Shown: in pieces, positions 1-8,698 of the stretch | Layout: each line of letters begins with the position of its first letter | Numbering within the stretch: the first letter of the stretch is position 1 | Origin: Butyrivibrio sp. | Lineage (GTDB): Bacteria > Bacillota > Clostridia > Lachnospirales > Lachnospiraceae | Assembly: GCA_017620235.1 (NCBI GenBank) | Contig: JAFZQT010000141.1 | Span: 1-50,896, forward strand | DNA: 50,896 bases | Reading direction: 5' to 3' | Notes under the pieces: generated by a model | The model's database searches: none | Told to the model about the DNA's origin: nothing | The model's input: only the letters and a program-made list of their open reading frames with translations | Program-made: the position numbers and the translations under genes

Positions 1-948
1 ATGGCTCGTCCTCTTATCGCTAAAAAGCTCGTAGAAGTTGCAAGAAAAGAAGGCGCTGTTGCTATCTGCCACGGTGCTACAGGTAAAGGAAACGACCAGA
101 TCCGTTTCGAGCTCGGAATCAAGGCTCTTGCTCCCGACATCAAGATCATCGCAGCTTGGAGAAACGACAAGTGGACAATGGATTCTCGTGAGTCAGAGAT
201 TGAATACTGCAGACAGCACGGAATTAACCTTCCTTTCTCAGCTGATTCAAGCTACAGCCGTGACAGAAACCTTTGGCATATATCACACGAGGGACTTGAG
301 CTCGAAGATCCCGCTCTTGAGCCCAATTACAAGCATCTTCTTGTACTCGGCAAAACTCCCGAAGATGCTCCCGACGTTCCTACAACAGTTACAATGACAT
401 TCGAGGCAGGTGTGCCCAAGTCAGTTAACGGCAAAGAGATGAAGGTTTCAGACATCATCCGCACACTCAACAAGCTCGGCGGCGAGAACGGCATCGGTAT
501 CGTTGACATCGTTGAGAACCGTGTTGTAGGCATGAAGTCACGTGGCGTTTATGAGACACCCGGCGGAACAATCCTCTACGAAGCACATCAGCAGCTTGAA
601 GAGTTGATTTTAGACCGTGATACCTATACAATGAAGAAAGACATGGGCAACAAGTTTGCCGACATAGTATATGAAGGGAAATGGTTTACTCCTCTTCGTG
701 AAGCCGAGCAGGCATTTATCGAATCAACTCAGAAGTATGTAACCGGTGAAGTTACATTCAAGCTCTACAAGGGCAACATCATCAAGGCAGGTACTAAGTC
801 ACCTTACTCTCTCTACAACGAGAGCATCGCATCATTCAAGACAGGTGACCTTTACGATCACCACGATGCTGAGGGATTCATCAACCTCTTCGGTCTCTCT
901 TCAAAGGTTCGCGCTATGAAGATGCAGGAAGTAGCCAAGAATAAATAA
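1..948 (+). CDS. argG: Argininosuccinate synthase, 3' part (5' end outside the window)
   Basis: Joins citrulline and aspartate with ATP to give argininosuccinate, the penultimate step of arginine synthesis in the cytoplasm. The visible 315 residues match the family from about residue 90 to the C terminus: GATGKGNDQIRFE near residue 25, the citrulline/aspartate-binding stretch SYSRDRNLWHISHEG near residue 80, and the conserved VGMKSRGVYETPGG near residue 177. The full protein is about 400 residues, so roughly 90 residues, including the N-terminal ATP-binding loop, lie before base 1. The methionine at base 1 is an internal residue, not the start. The DUF1294 gene follows after 3 bases, so the two are probably co-transcribed. 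No damage is seen in the visible part. Confidence 0.96.
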   Translation: MARPLIAKKLVEVARKEGAVAICHGATGKGNDQIRFELGIKALAPDIKIIAAWRNDKWTMDSRESEIEYCRQHGINLPFSADSSYSRDRNLWHISHEGLELEDPALEPNYKHLLVLGKTPEDAPDVPTTVTMTFEAGVPKSVNGKEMKVSDIIRTLNKLGGENGIGIVDIVENRVVGMKSRGVYETPGGTILYEAHQQLEELILDRDTYTMKKDMGNKFADIVYEGKWFTPLREAEQAFIESTQKYVTGEVTFKLYKGNIIKAGTKSPYSLYNESIASFKTGDLYDHHDAEGFINLFGLSSKVRAMKMQEVAKNK

Positions 949-951
949 TTT

Positions 952-1245
952 ATGGATTCACTTTCTTTATTGATCGTATATCTTATTTCAGTAAATATTA
1001 TAGGGTTTGCCTTAATGGGAAATGACAAGCGAAGGGCGCGTAAAAACGCCTTTCGCATTCCCGAGGCAACCCTTTTTGCTTTTTCTATAATAGGCGGAAG
1101 TATCGGAATGCTTATCGGAATGTACACTTTCAGACATAAAACAAAGCACATGACATTTAAGATTGGAATCCCGCTTATAATCTTTTTGCAGGTTCTCTTT
1201 ATTGTTCTTTTACGTTTATCTCCATTAAATTTTAGTTTTATATGA
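952..1245 (+). CDS. DUF1294 small membrane protein
   Basis: A 97-residue protein of unknown function that matches the DUF1294 pattern: MGNDKRRARKNAFRIPE (about residues 22-38), then a GG-x-x-G-hydrophobic segment, then FRHKTKH and a GIP motif. Hydrophobic stretches near residues 5-20, 41-57 and 72-90 suggest two or three membrane segments with a basic loop between them. It begins 3 bases after the argG stop with no clear ribosome binding site, which suggests translational coupling. Nothing links it to arginine synthesis other than position. Family assignment is firm from the motif; function is unknown. Confidence 0.85.
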   Translation: MDSLSLLIVYLISVNIIGFALMGNDKRRARKNAFRIPEATLFAFSIIGGSIGMLIGMYTFRHKTKHMTFKIGIPLIIFLQVLFIVLLRLSPLNFSFI

Positions 1246-1281
1246 TAGAATAAACAAAAAAAGACGAAAGGCTTTGTAATT

Positions 1282-2010
1282 ATGTATTTTGCAATATGTG
1301 ATGATAATATAGCTGACAGAAAGCAGTCTGAAAGACTGCTTAAAAGGCAGGCTGAAAGAGTTCTCAAAGAAGCCGGTGAGCAGGTCTATATAGATTCTTT
1401 CGGAAATAAGGAAGCATTTATGATAAGACCCCAGATGTATCAGGCTTTATTCATAGACATGACTTTAGATGAAACAAACGGTTTTGCAATCGCCAAAAAC
1501 CTCTTGGATATCGGGATTGTAAAACCCATTATTTTGTGCTGTTCTTCAATAAATTACAGAGAACTTGCCCAGAATGAAGGAATCGAAGCAAAGAATCTTT
1601 ATTTCCTTGATAAACCTATCAAAGTTGCAGAACTCACAAGCCTTGTCGATCACATCATAGAAGAAAGAATTGCTCCTCCTTCAACAGTGGAGCTTCGCTA
1701 TCACGAGGAAACCATCTACGCATCAGGCGATGACATCGTATGCGCCAAGAAAAAAGGCGAGAACCTCCTTGTATATCTTGCAGACGGTCGCACTCTCACT
1801 TTCGTAACTTCAGTCTTTAATTTCTATGACCAGTGCTCAATATTCCCACAGATATGCCCCGTATCCAACGACGGCATCATCAACATCAATCACATAAAAA
1901 AGTGCTCTCCCCTCCACATTACAATGGACAACGGGATGTCTTTTTTCGTCGCCTTCTACTACTCCAAGATAGTTAAACAGGCAATCGAAGACGCCAAAAA
2001 ACTCACGTAA
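1282..2010 (+). CDS. LytTR-family response regulator
   Basis: A 242-residue two-domain regulator. Residues 1-125 form a receiver domain with the acidic pair in CDDN, the phospho-acceptor Asp in FIDMTLDETNG (about residue 59) and the conserved Lys in DKPIK. Residues 138-242 resemble a LytTR DNA-binding domain, with the typical order KKKGENLLVYLADG, then a phenylalanine-rich helix, then NINHIKK near the C terminus. Such regulators (AgrA, ComE, VirR) usually control secreted peptides, bacteriocins or virulence factors. No histidine kinase gene is next to it in this window. An AAAGG sequence lies upstream of the ATG. Target genes cannot be named. Confidence 0.9.
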   Translation: MYFAICDDNIADRKQSERLLKRQAERVLKEAGEQVYIDSFGNKEAFMIRPQMYQALFIDMTLDETNGFAIAKNLLDIGIVKPIILCCSSINYRELAQNEGIEAKNLYFLDKPIKVAELTSLVDHIIEERIAPPSTVELRYHEETIYASGDDIVCAKKKGENLLVYLADGRTLTFVTSVFNFYDQCSIFPQICPVSNDGIININHIKKCSPLHITMDNGMSFFVAFYYSKIVKQAIEDAKKLT

Positions 2011-2047
2011 TGCTGATACATGCGGCGGTTAGACAAAGAAAGTTTGC

Positions 2048-2076
2048 TTTACTGAGAATTTCATACGTGGTATGAT
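2048..2076 (+). promoter_or_regulatory. Predicted sigma-A promoter for the DegV gene
   Basis: TTTACT at 2048-2053 and TATGAT at 2071-2076 are separated by 17 bases. The start codon of the DegV gene is about 50 bases downstream behind a GGAGG sequence. The -10 is close to consensus and the -35 is moderate. Confidence 0.5.
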
Positions 2077-2127
2077 ACAGTATGTAGTATTAAAAACTAC
2101 ATTCAATAACGCTTTTTTGGAGGATTT

Positions 2128-2964
2128 ATGAGTTATAAAATAGTTGTAGACAGCGGCTGTGATCTTCCTGTGGAATATAGAAAGGACCCTAGGTTCGAGT
2201 TTGTTCCTCTCATTATGCAGGTTGGTGATCACGTGATCGTTGATGATGATACATTTAACCAGAAAGAGTATCTGGATCTTGTGGCTGCTTCCGAGGATTG
2301 TCCGAAGACAGCATGCCCTTCACCCGATCTTTACATGAACGCATATCGCACAGATGCCGATGACGTTTATGTTGTCACACTTACTTCCAAGCTCAGCGGA
2401 AGTTATAACAGTGCTCTTTTGGGAAAAAATCTGTATCACGAAGAAATTGGTGAAAAGAATATACATATATTCGATTCTATGTCCGCAAGCTGCGGAGAAG
2501 GCAATATTGCCCTTAAGATAATAGAACTTGCAGAATCTGGACTTGCGTTTAACGAAGTTGTAGAGAAAGTTGAAGCATATCGCGACGAAATGCTTACATA
2601 TTTCGTTCTTGATTCACTTGAAACACTCAGAAAAAACGGCAGACTTACAGGTATGAAAGCTCTCGTAGCTTCCACTCTCAGTATCAAGCCCGTTTGCCAC
2701 GGAGTTAAAGGCGAGATTCTTCAGAAGAGTCAGGGAATCGGCATGAAAAAAGCCCTTGTCAAAATGACAGAGCTCATCGCAGCCGAAGTAAAAAATCCCG
2801 AGACAAAGACTCTCATGATCTCAAACGTAAACTGCTTCGAAAGAGCAGCCGTTGTAAAAGATATGATACTTAAGAAGGTTCCATTTAAAGCTGCACACAT
2901 CGTCGACACTGCAGGCTTATCTTCTACTTACGCAGCAGACGGCGGTATCATAGTTACTTGCTAA
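2128..2964 (+). CDS. DegV family fatty-acid-binding protein
   Basis: A 278-residue EDD-fold protein. DegV/FakB proteins hold a fatty acid and present it to the FakA kinase so that exogenous fatty acids can enter phospholipid synthesis. Seen here: the N-terminal VVDSGCDLP, the serine-rich ligand motif LTSKLSGSYNSA near residue 90, YFVLDSLETLRKNGRLTG near residue 152, and ISNVNCFERA toward the end. The length is standard. It has its own predicted promoter and GGAGG ribosome binding site and ends at a terminator shared with the convergent LacI gene. No fakA gene is present in the window. Confidence 0.93.
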   Translation: MSYKIVVDSGCDLPVEYRKDPRFEFVPLIMQVGDHVIVDDDTFNQKEYLDLVAASEDCPKTACPSPDLYMNAYRTDADDVYVVTLTSKLSGSYNSALLGKNLYHEEIGEKNIHIFDSMSASCGEGNIALKIIELAESGLAFNEVVEKVEAYRDEMLTYFVLDSLETLRKNGRLTGMKALVASTLSIKPVCHGVKGEILQKSQGIGMKKALVKMTELIAAEVKNPETKTLMISNVNCFERAAVVKDMILKKVPFKAAHIVDTAGLSSTYAADGGIIVTC

Positions 2965-2990
2965 TTGATGAAATTTCATATTAAACAGAA

Positions 2991-3022
2991 AAAACCACCG
3001 ATTCCATTGAACCGGTGGTTTT
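2991..3022. terminator. Bidirectional intrinsic terminator between convergent genes
   Basis: Ten-base inverted repeat AAAACCACCG / CGGTGGTTTT with a 12-base loop. The A and T runs are built into the stem ends, so it can work in both directions. It sits between the stops of the DegV gene (+) and the LacI-type gene (-). Confidence 0.85.
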
Positions 3023-3036
3023 CTAATTGCTTTTAT

Positions 3037-4062
3037 TCAGGCATTTAAATTTTTTACACTGTCTCCAAGAACCATATGTCCTTCAAGAATCATTACGCCC
3101 TGTCTGTAACGCTCTCCTCCGATCTTACGGATAAGATTGTAGATAGCGTTTCTTCCCATTTCGTATGTATCAACTTCAAATGTTGTAAGCTTGATATCGC
3201 ATAATCCCGGGAAAATATAATTGTCATATCCGGCTACGGAAATATCATCCGGAACCTTATATCCCTTCTCATTGAGACGCTTGATAAGCATACTTGCCGA
3301 CACGTCACAATTACAGAAGAACGCCGAAGGCATCTCCTCAGGAAGCTTAAAGAATCTGTTATAATCCATTTCGCCTGTGCTAAGATCCCTATCCGGTATT
3401 ACCCAGTCTTTTCTCACAGGATGGCTGTGCTCAAGCAACGACTTAACATAACCAAGATATCTGTCTGTAATATTTCCCTCTGCCATAATTGTTCCGACAA
3501 AAGCAATAGATGTATGTCCCATATCAAAGAGATGATTTGTAAGAAGGTATGCTCCGTGGAAGCTGTCGGCTACTACAGCATCCTCATCTCCTGTGTGGTT
3601 GCAGAAATCAAGATATATCATTGGAATAGAGAAGTTCTCTCTTATAGAATTCAGATATTCTCCACTAAGTCTTCCGATAACAATGATACCATCAACCTTT
3701 TTGTCCGCAACGATACGCGGGAAATTCTTTTTCTTCTCGCTCTGTTCAGATACAACCTCAAGCATGGTAAAGCATCCCATCTCCATTGCGATCTGAGAAA
3801 CTTTCTGGTGCATCTTTGTATAGTAAGAACTGTACTCAGTCATATTATCTTCAGAAATAAGAAGACCGATAGTATAACTCTTACTAAAGATGTCTACCTT
3901 ACGAGAAATAGACGGGATATATCCCATCTCATTTGCAAGAGCATGAATTTTCTCTCTGAGTTCATCACTCATGCCCTTCTGTCCTGATAATGCTTTTGAT
4001 ACTGTGACAGTGCTAACCCCGATTTTTTCAGCAATGTCTTTAAGTCTAACTGTCTTTGCCAT
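3037..4062 (-). CDS. LacI/GalR-family transcriptional regulator
   Basis: A 341-residue repressor. The N-terminal helix-turn-helix reads VRLKDIAEKIGVSTVTVSKALSG, followed by a hinge helix near residues 45-55 and a periplasmic-binding-protein-like ligand domain (YTIGLLISED, DGIIVIG, AGYDNYIFPG). I start it at 4062 rather than the upstream ATG at 4083 because GAGGG lies 5 bases before the 4062 ATG and nothing resembling a ribosome binding site precedes the other. The effector is presumably a sugar, but no sugar-uptake gene is adjacent, so its targets are elsewhere. It is divergent from the DUF5721 gene across about 210 AT-rich bases, where I could not identify a convincing operator. Confidence 0.92.
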   Translation of the reverse strand: MAKTVRLKDIAEKIGVSTVTVSKALSGQKGMSDELREKIHALANEMGYIPSISRKVDIFSKSYTIGLLISEDNMTEYSSYYTKMHQKVSQIAMEMGCFTMLEVVSEQSEKKKNFPRIVADKKVDGIIVIGRLSGEYLNSIRENFSIPMIYLDFCNHTGDEDAVVADSFHGAYLLTNHLFDMGHTSIAFVGTIMAEGNITDRYLGYVKSLLEHSHPVRKDWVIPDRDLSTGEMDYNRFFKLPEEMPSAFFCNCDVSASMLIKRLNEKGYKVPDDISVAGYDNYIFPGLCDIKLTTFEVDTYEMGRNAIYNLIRKIGGERYRQGVMILEGHMVLGDSVKNLNA

Positions 4063-4270
4063 ATTGTCCCTCTTTTTAGACATTTTTTTATAGTATAACG
4101 TATATCTTCACAAAAATATACAATAAATTTAAATTATCCTAATTAATCTTCATTTAAGTAGTTGCTATGCCCGTAAAAACCGCATTATTTAATTTATAAA
4201 AAAAATCCACACAAATAGTTATATTTATCATATAATTTTTTCTGTGATGACTTAATATTAAGGAGAAACT

Positions 4271-4771
4271 ATGATAGCGCTCAAGATAAGCAATATAAAA
4301 ATTTTCATGGAAAAGCTGCTCACGTCTGAGGTTTTCGATCATTTTCAAGTCGAAGAAGTCACCATCGAGACTTTCAATACTTTTTCAATTGACGGACATA
4401 TAAATAAAGAATTTTTTGCCGGATCTGAGGACGAAACATCAAACAATAACAATCGTTCTTTTTCACTTTGGTCAGAACTTCGTCCCATATGTCTCAGTCT
4501 CATAAAGGGTAAAAGAACTCCCATAAGCTTTAAATTTATCCTGCACGCGGATGACGGCACAAAAGAGACCGTTATAAGCAAATCTGAGAGCAATTTAGAC
4601 CCTTTTTCGCTAACTCTTGGGGTAAATATCAAATTTGCCAATAACGAGCTTATTTTGACAACAGGAACAGCATATAATGTATTCACTCTTGATAAGAGCG
4701 CAGAAAAAGCCTGGGACAATTATTTCCCAAGCTTTCTTGAATCATGTGGAATCGACAATCAGTTACTGTAA
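4271..4771 (+). CDS. DUF5721 family protein
   Basis: A 166-residue soluble protein of unknown function that I recognise as the clostridial DUF5721 type from its opening (MIALKISNIKIFMEKLL) and the FNTFSIDGHINKEF motif near residue 38. An AAGGAGAA ribosome binding site precedes the ATG. It is the only plus-strand protein gene in the long minus-strand run and its stop overlaps the 3' end of the convergent Hpt gene by 9 bases. No signal peptide or membrane segment is seen. Confidence 0.7.
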   Translation: MIALKISNIKIFMEKLLTSEVFDHFQVEEVTIETFNTFSIDGHINKEFFAGSEDETSNNNNRSFSLWSELRPICLSLIKGKRTPISFKFILHADDGTKETVISKSESNLDPFSLTLGVNIKFANNELILTTGTAYNVFTLDKSAEKAWDNYFPSFLESCGIDNQLL

Positions 4772-5134
4772 TGCAGTACTCTGATACTTTCTCAATATAC
4801 TTATCAGATCGTCGTATTTAAGCTTTATATGATCGTAATACGGCTCATATCCCTTCATGGATCCCGCTCTTAGAATTTCCGTAAGATCATAAACCTGCGA
4901 ATAAAATCCTTTAAGTCCCAGATTTGCACTCACGCCTTTTAGCGCGTGAACTGCTTTAAATGCTTCAGAGACATTATCCTCTCCCAGATACTTAGAAAGG
5001 CTATCCATACTCGGATCTCCAAGAAATCTGATCATAAACTTGGCAATAAGATCCTCATTGCCCATAAACCGATTGTGGACATCTTCCCAATCGACCCCCC
5101 ACTCAATCAGTTCTTCTTTAAAAGCTGCATCCAT
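4763..5134 (-). CDS. Hpt-domain phosphotransfer protein
   Basis: A 123-residue single-domain histidine phosphotransfer protein. The phospho-acceptor histidine lies in AVHALKGVSANLG (about residue 64), the standard H-x-L-K-G-x-x-x-x-L-G signature. Such stand-alone Hpt proteins shuttle phosphate between a hybrid kinase and a response regulator, but neither partner is adjacent. A GAGGA site lies 8 bases before the ATG. It is downstream of prfA on the same strand with a gap of about 90 bases and no visible terminator, so read-through from the prmC-prfA transcript is possible. Confidence 0.88.
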   Translation of the reverse strand: MDAAFKEELIEWGVDWEDVHNRFMGNEDLIAKFMIRFLGDPSMDSLSKYLGEDNVSEAFKAVHALKGVSANLGLKGFYSQVYDLTEILRAGSMKGYEPYYDHIKLKYDDLISILRKYQSTALQ

Positions 5135-5227
5135 TTATTCATTCCTCATAAGAATTTACGTTTTACAGTTTGATTTTACACTATAAAACTAAACACAGCA
5201 AGGTTGAAGATTGTACCGGAATACGCC

Positions 5228-6298
5228 TCATTTTTCCATAGTTGATAGCTTTTCCGCCTGATCTGCAGCAATAAGAGAATCGATTATTTCATCGATATCT
5301 CCATCCATTATCTGATCTATCTTATAAAGAGTTAAATTTATTCTGTGATCTGTTACACGTCCCTGATGGAAATTGTAAGTTCTGATCTTTTCCGATCTGT
5401 CACCGCTTCCCACCTGACTTCTTCTAAGCTCAGCGGCATCTTCGTGCTTTTTTGCCTGTTCCATCTCATAGAGCTTTGCCCTGAGCACCTTCAAAGCCTT
5501 AGCCTTGTTCTGCTGCTGGCTCTTTTCATCCTGACATGAAATAACGATACCAGTAGGAAAATGGGTAAGTCTTACGGCAGAATCCGTAGTATTTACGCAC
5601 TGTCCTCCGTTTCCGGAAGCTCTGAAAACGTCAAACTTACAATCATTCATATCGATCTCTACTTCGACATCCTCAACTTCAGGCATGATGGCAACTGTGA
5701 TTGCCGAAGTGTGTATTCTTCCGCCTGACTCCGTAGCAGGAATTCTCTGCACTCTGTGAACACCGCTCTCGAATTTAAGCCTTGAATATGCACCGGCACC
5801 CTTTATCATAAAGCTTACAGCCTTGATTCCGCCAATTCCTATATCTTCTACGCTCATGGTCTCGACGCGCCAGTTCTGCCTCTCAGCATATCGCGTATAA
5901 ACCCTGTACATATCTGCCGCAAAAAGCGCCGCCTCGTCTCCTCCTACGCCAGCACGGATCTCGACAATAACGTTTTTGTCATCATTCGGATCCTTGGGCA
6001 AAAGAAGTATCTTAAGCTTCTCTTCGTATGAAGGAATCATGCTCTTTGCTTCAGAAAGCTCTTCCTTAAGCATTTCTTTCATCTCAGGATCAGATTCCTC
6101 TTCAAGAAGAGCAAGACTCTCTTCTATGGTCTCTTTGCACTTTTTATACTCGCGATAGCACTCAACCAAAGCATCCAGGCTCTTTTGCTCCTTCATAAGA
6201 GCTCTGAACCTGTTTTGGTCGGAAATAACCTCCGGGTTATTAAGTTCCATCGTAATATCTTCGTATCTTCTTAAAATATCTTCCAATCTGTCAAACAT
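5228..6298 (-). CDS. prfA: Peptide chain release factor 1
   Basis: Recognises UAA and UAG in the ribosomal A site and triggers hydrolysis of the finished peptide. At 356 residues it has standard length. The GGQ catalytic motif lies in [18 protein letters not shown] (about residue 230), and the codon-reading PxT tripeptide is present as PAT near residue 187 (RF2 would have SPF), so this is RF1. It follows prmC by 15 bases. PrmC methylates the GGQ glutamine, so enzyme and substrate are encoded together, as in most bacteria. Confidence 0.97.
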   Translation of the reverse strand: MFDRLEDILRRYEDITMELNNPEVISDQNRFRALMKEQKSLDALVECYREYKKCKETIEESLALLEEESDPEMKEMLKEELSEAKSMIPSYEEKLKILLLPKDPNDDKNVIVEIRAGVGGDEAALFAADMYRVYTRYAERQNWRVETMSVEDIGIGGIKAVSFMIKGAGAYSRLKFESGVHRVQRIPATESGGRIHTSAITVAIMPEVEDVEVEIDMNDCKFDVFRASGNGGQCVNTTDSAVRLTHFPTGIVISCQDEKSQQQNKAKALKVLRAKLYEMEQAKKHEDAAELRRSQVGSGDRSEKIRTYNFHQGRVTDHRINLTLYKIDQIMDGDIDEIIDSLIAADQAEKLSTMEK

Positions 6299-6313
6299 AA
6301 TCTACCTACTCAT

Positions 6314-7156
6314 TTAGTAATAACAAGCACGCACTACTCTGTCGTTCCCGCTATAGTCCTTTATAACTTCAATATCGTGATATTTTCCCGCTTTAACCAT
6401 CAGCTCTTTTACATCATTTCCCTGATCGTACCCTATCTCGAGAAAAACATACGCTCCGGAATACAGATATTCGCCCGCATCTTCAATTATTCTCCTGTAA
6501 AAGACAAGTCCGTCTTCCGAACCGTCGAGGGCAAGCCTCGGCTCATAGTCCTTAACCTCAGGAGCAAGACTTTCTATAACGTCAGTCCGTATATAAGGCG
6601 GATTTGAAACCAATATATCAAATTTAGAAACTTCTTTTTCAGGAAAAAGATCTGTCAAAACAAATTCTGCCCTGTCGGAAAGCCCGAGTTTCTCTGAATT
6701 TCCCTTCGCTACAGAAAGTGCCTTTTCAGAAATATCGGTACATAGAGCCTTAGTTTCATTTGTATAATTCAAAATACTAAGCCCGATACATCCCGATCCC
6801 GTGCACAGATCCAGAACACGCATCTTGTCCTCGCAAAATCTGAGCGCCTCTTCCACGAGTATCTCAGTATCCTGCTCAGGTATCAGGACATCTTCCGTAA
6901 CATCAAAAGAAAGCCCCATAAAGCCCATACTTCCCAGAATATAGGCAACAGGCTCCCTCTTTACCCTTCTTGCGATAAACTCTTCATAGAGCTTCTCTTC
7001 CTCATCCGATACAACTTTGTCGGGATGTGCAAAAAGAGTGCTGTGATCTGTCTTACATACATATTCTAAAAGGAGCCGGGCATCAAGCTTAGCTTCTGTG
7101 ATTCCGGCTCTTATCAGATTCTCTGTTCCTTTGTCCAAACAATCTTTGTAATTCAT
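6314..7156 (-). CDS. prmC: Release factor glutamine methyltransferase
   Basis: A 280-residue SAM-dependent enzyme that methylates the GGQ glutamine of release factors. It shows an N-terminal helical substrate domain (residues 1-75), the SAM motif VLDLCTGSGCIGLSI near residue 110, and the catalytic NPPY in VSNPPYIRTDV near residue 184. It lies between the DUF1385 gene (18-base gap) and prfA (15-base gap), all on one strand, and is very likely co-transcribed with both. Confidence 0.95.
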   Translation of the reverse strand: MNYKDCLDKGTENLIRAGITEAKLDARLLLEYVCKTDHSTLFAHPDKVVSDEEEKLYEEFIARRVKREPVAYILGSMGFMGLSFDVTEDVLIPEQDTEILVEEALRFCEDKMRVLDLCTGSGCIGLSILNYTNETKALCTDISEKALSVAKGNSEKLGLSDRAEFVLTDLFPEKEVSKFDILVSNPPYIRTDVIESLAPEVKDYEPRLALDGSEDGLVFYRRIIEDAGEYLYSGAYVFLEIGYDQGNDVKELMVKAGKYHDIEVIKDYSGNDRVVRACYY

Positions 7157-7174
7157 ATACTTTATCTTATGTCA

Positions 7175-8293
7175 TCAATCATCGTATTCATCGCGTTTTC
7201 TGGAACGCTCACGAATCTTCATCTCTTTGGTCAATTCTTTTGTCTCTTCTCTTTTGCGCTCATAAAGCTCTCTTGTAGCTTCTCTCTTACTCGGCTTCTT
7301 CGAAAGAGCCTCATTATCAGTCCACTCTCCGTTTCCTTCGACATCGTAGCCAAAAGAGTCCATAAGGAACTGCTTCCAGTCAAATACTGCCTCAACAGAC
7401 TTGATCGCAACTTCGATCATGGCATCATTGGGTTCCTTTGTTGTAAGTCTCTGGAGCCAGAAACCGGGAGCAGATATGATTCTGATGAGAATAAAGTTGC
7501 TTCTGCCCGCAATCCTGATTATCTCATATGAGATACCTGAAATAACAGGGATAAGCAAAATTCTAAGAAGCACTTTGAAAACAACAGATTCAACTCTTAT
7601 AAAGAAAAATACAACAATGCTGACAAACATAACAAAGAGTATAAAGCTGCTTCCGCATCTCTTGTGAAGTCTTGAGCTCTTTTTTACATTCTCGGTAGTA
7701 AGAGGCTTACCTTTTTCAATGCAGTTGATGCACTTATGCTCTGCACCGTGATATCTGAAAAGCCTCTTGATATCCTTCATTCCGGATATTATCAATATAT
7801 AAATTATAAAAATCAGGATTCTTAAAACACCCTCAATAATAGCTGTAAGGGATGCATTCCTGATATATCTTCCGATTACAAGCTCAGAAAGTGCATAAGG
7901 AAGCACCATAAAAAGCGCAATGGCAAGTACAAAAGAAGCCACTGTAGTCAAAATCATAAGAACACTGTCTTCATGTCCGCTCGACACCTTATCAAGCTCC
8001 TCATCGAACTTTGAAGGTTTCTGCGGCAACTCTTCATAAAAAGAAGACGAATAAGTGAGCACCTTGATGCCAAGCAAAAGTGAATCTATGAACACGAACA
8101 CTCCTCTGATAAAAGGAATATTCAAAAGCTTACTTCCATAAGCTACTCCGTGGAATTCGTCAATCTCAACTGCTATATCGCCGTCAGGCTTTCTTACCGC
8201 AACAGCGTACATATCCTTGTTACGCATCATAACGCCTTCAAGTACTGCCTGTCCGCCTATTCCGGAATAGTGATCTATCTTGCGTTTCTTCAT
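7175..8293 (-). CDS. DUF1385 polytopic membrane protein
   Basis: A 372-residue membrane protein of unknown function. The family signature is clear: IGGQAVLEGVMMRNKD near the N terminus and RYHGAEHKCI in the middle (about residue 187). Hydrophobic segments lie near residues 75, 105-130, 140-165, 215-235 and 240-260, and the C-terminal 45 residues are highly charged. The ATG at 8293 is the start because GAGGTG lies 5 bases upstream; the longer frame opens with TTG and has no such site. The position between rpmE and prmC is a recurring order in Clostridia. Confidence 0.9.
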   Translation of the reverse strand: MKKRKIDHYSGIGGQAVLEGVMMRNKDMYAVAVRKPDGDIAVEIDEFHGVAYGSKLLNIPFIRGVFVFIDSLLLGIKVLTYSSSFYEELPQKPSKFDEELDKVSSGHEDSVLMILTTVASFVLAIALFMVLPYALSELVIGRYIRNASLTAIIEGVLRILIFIIYILIISGMKDIKRLFRYHGAEHKCINCIEKGKPLTTENVKKSSRLHKRCGSSFILFVMFVSIVVFFFIRVESVVFKVLLRILLIPVISGISYEIIRIAGRSNFILIRIISAPGFWLQRLTTKEPNDAMIEVAIKSVEAVFDWKQFLMDSFGYDVEGNGEWTDNEALSKKPSKREATRELYERKREETKELTKEMKIRERSRKRDEYDD

Positions 8294-8313
8294 CTTCGCA
8301 CCTCGCAATATCT

Positions 8314-8342
8314 AAAAAAGGTTGAGGCCATAGCCTCAACCT
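8314..8342 (-). terminator. Intrinsic terminator after rpmE
   Basis: Perfect 10-base stem (AGGTTGAGGC / GCCTCAACCT, loop of 4) at 8319-8342, followed on the minus strand by TTTTT. It lies between rpmE and the DUF1385 gene, so it either ends the rpmE transcript or attenuates read-through into DUF1385-prmC-prfA. Confidence 0.85.
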
Positions 8343-8361
8343 CTCTTTTTACTTCTGCAAA

Positions 8362-8568
8362 TTACTTATTGTCCATGCCGTATTTCTTATTGAACTTATC
8401 AATACGTCCACGAGCAGCTGTAGCCTTCTGCTGGCCTGTGTAGAATGGATGGCACTTTGAGCAGATTTCAACGTGAATGTCGCTCTTAGTTGATCCAACT
8501 GTAAATGTGTTACCGCAGTTGCAAGTAACAGTGGCCTGATGGAATTCTGGCTGAATGTCCTGTCTCAT
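8362..8568 (-). CDS. rpmE: Ribosomal protein bL31, zinc-binding form
   Basis: A 68-residue large-subunit protein. Four cysteines in C-x-C and C-x-x-C pairs (TCNCGN and CSKCHPFY) mark the zinc-containing L31 rather than the zinc-free paralogue made under zinc limitation. A GAGGTG site lies 8 bases before the ATG. Upstream is a TTGCAT-17-TATATT promoter and downstream a strong terminator, so it can form a single-gene transcript. Confidence 0.96.
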   Translation of the reverse strand: MRQDIQPEFHQATVTCNCGNTFTVGSTKSDIHVEICSKCHPFYTGQQKATAARGRIDKFNKKYGMDNK

Positions 8569-8642
8569 CTCTTTCTCACCTCTCTATATACAAAGAATCT
8601 TCTCATATCACAAATTTATTCACTGTTTACAACAGCTATATA

Positions 8643-8671
8643 AATATAACATAGAGATATTTTTTATGCAA
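8643..8671 (-). promoter_or_regulatory. Predicted sigma-A promoter of rpmE
   Basis: On the minus strand, TTGCAT (8666-8671) and TATATT (8643-8648) are 17 bases apart, about 75 bases before the rpmE start. Its -35 region abuts the hairpin at 8672-8694. Confidence 0.5.
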
Positions 8672-8694
8672 GCATTTTTTTATTAAAAAAATGC
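8672..8694 (-). terminator. Weak AT-rich hairpin after the zinc-ribbon gene
   Basis: GCA-T7-ATT-A7-TGC, ending 4 bases before the stop codon of the zinc-ribbon gene. The stem is almost all A/T, so its strength as a terminator is doubtful. Confidence 0.4.
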
Positions 8695-8698
8695 ACCG

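Noticed and set aside
858-1367. A 169-residue minus-strand frame
   Set aside because: It is antisense to argG, the DUF1294 gene and the response regulator, with no start site or recognisable motif.
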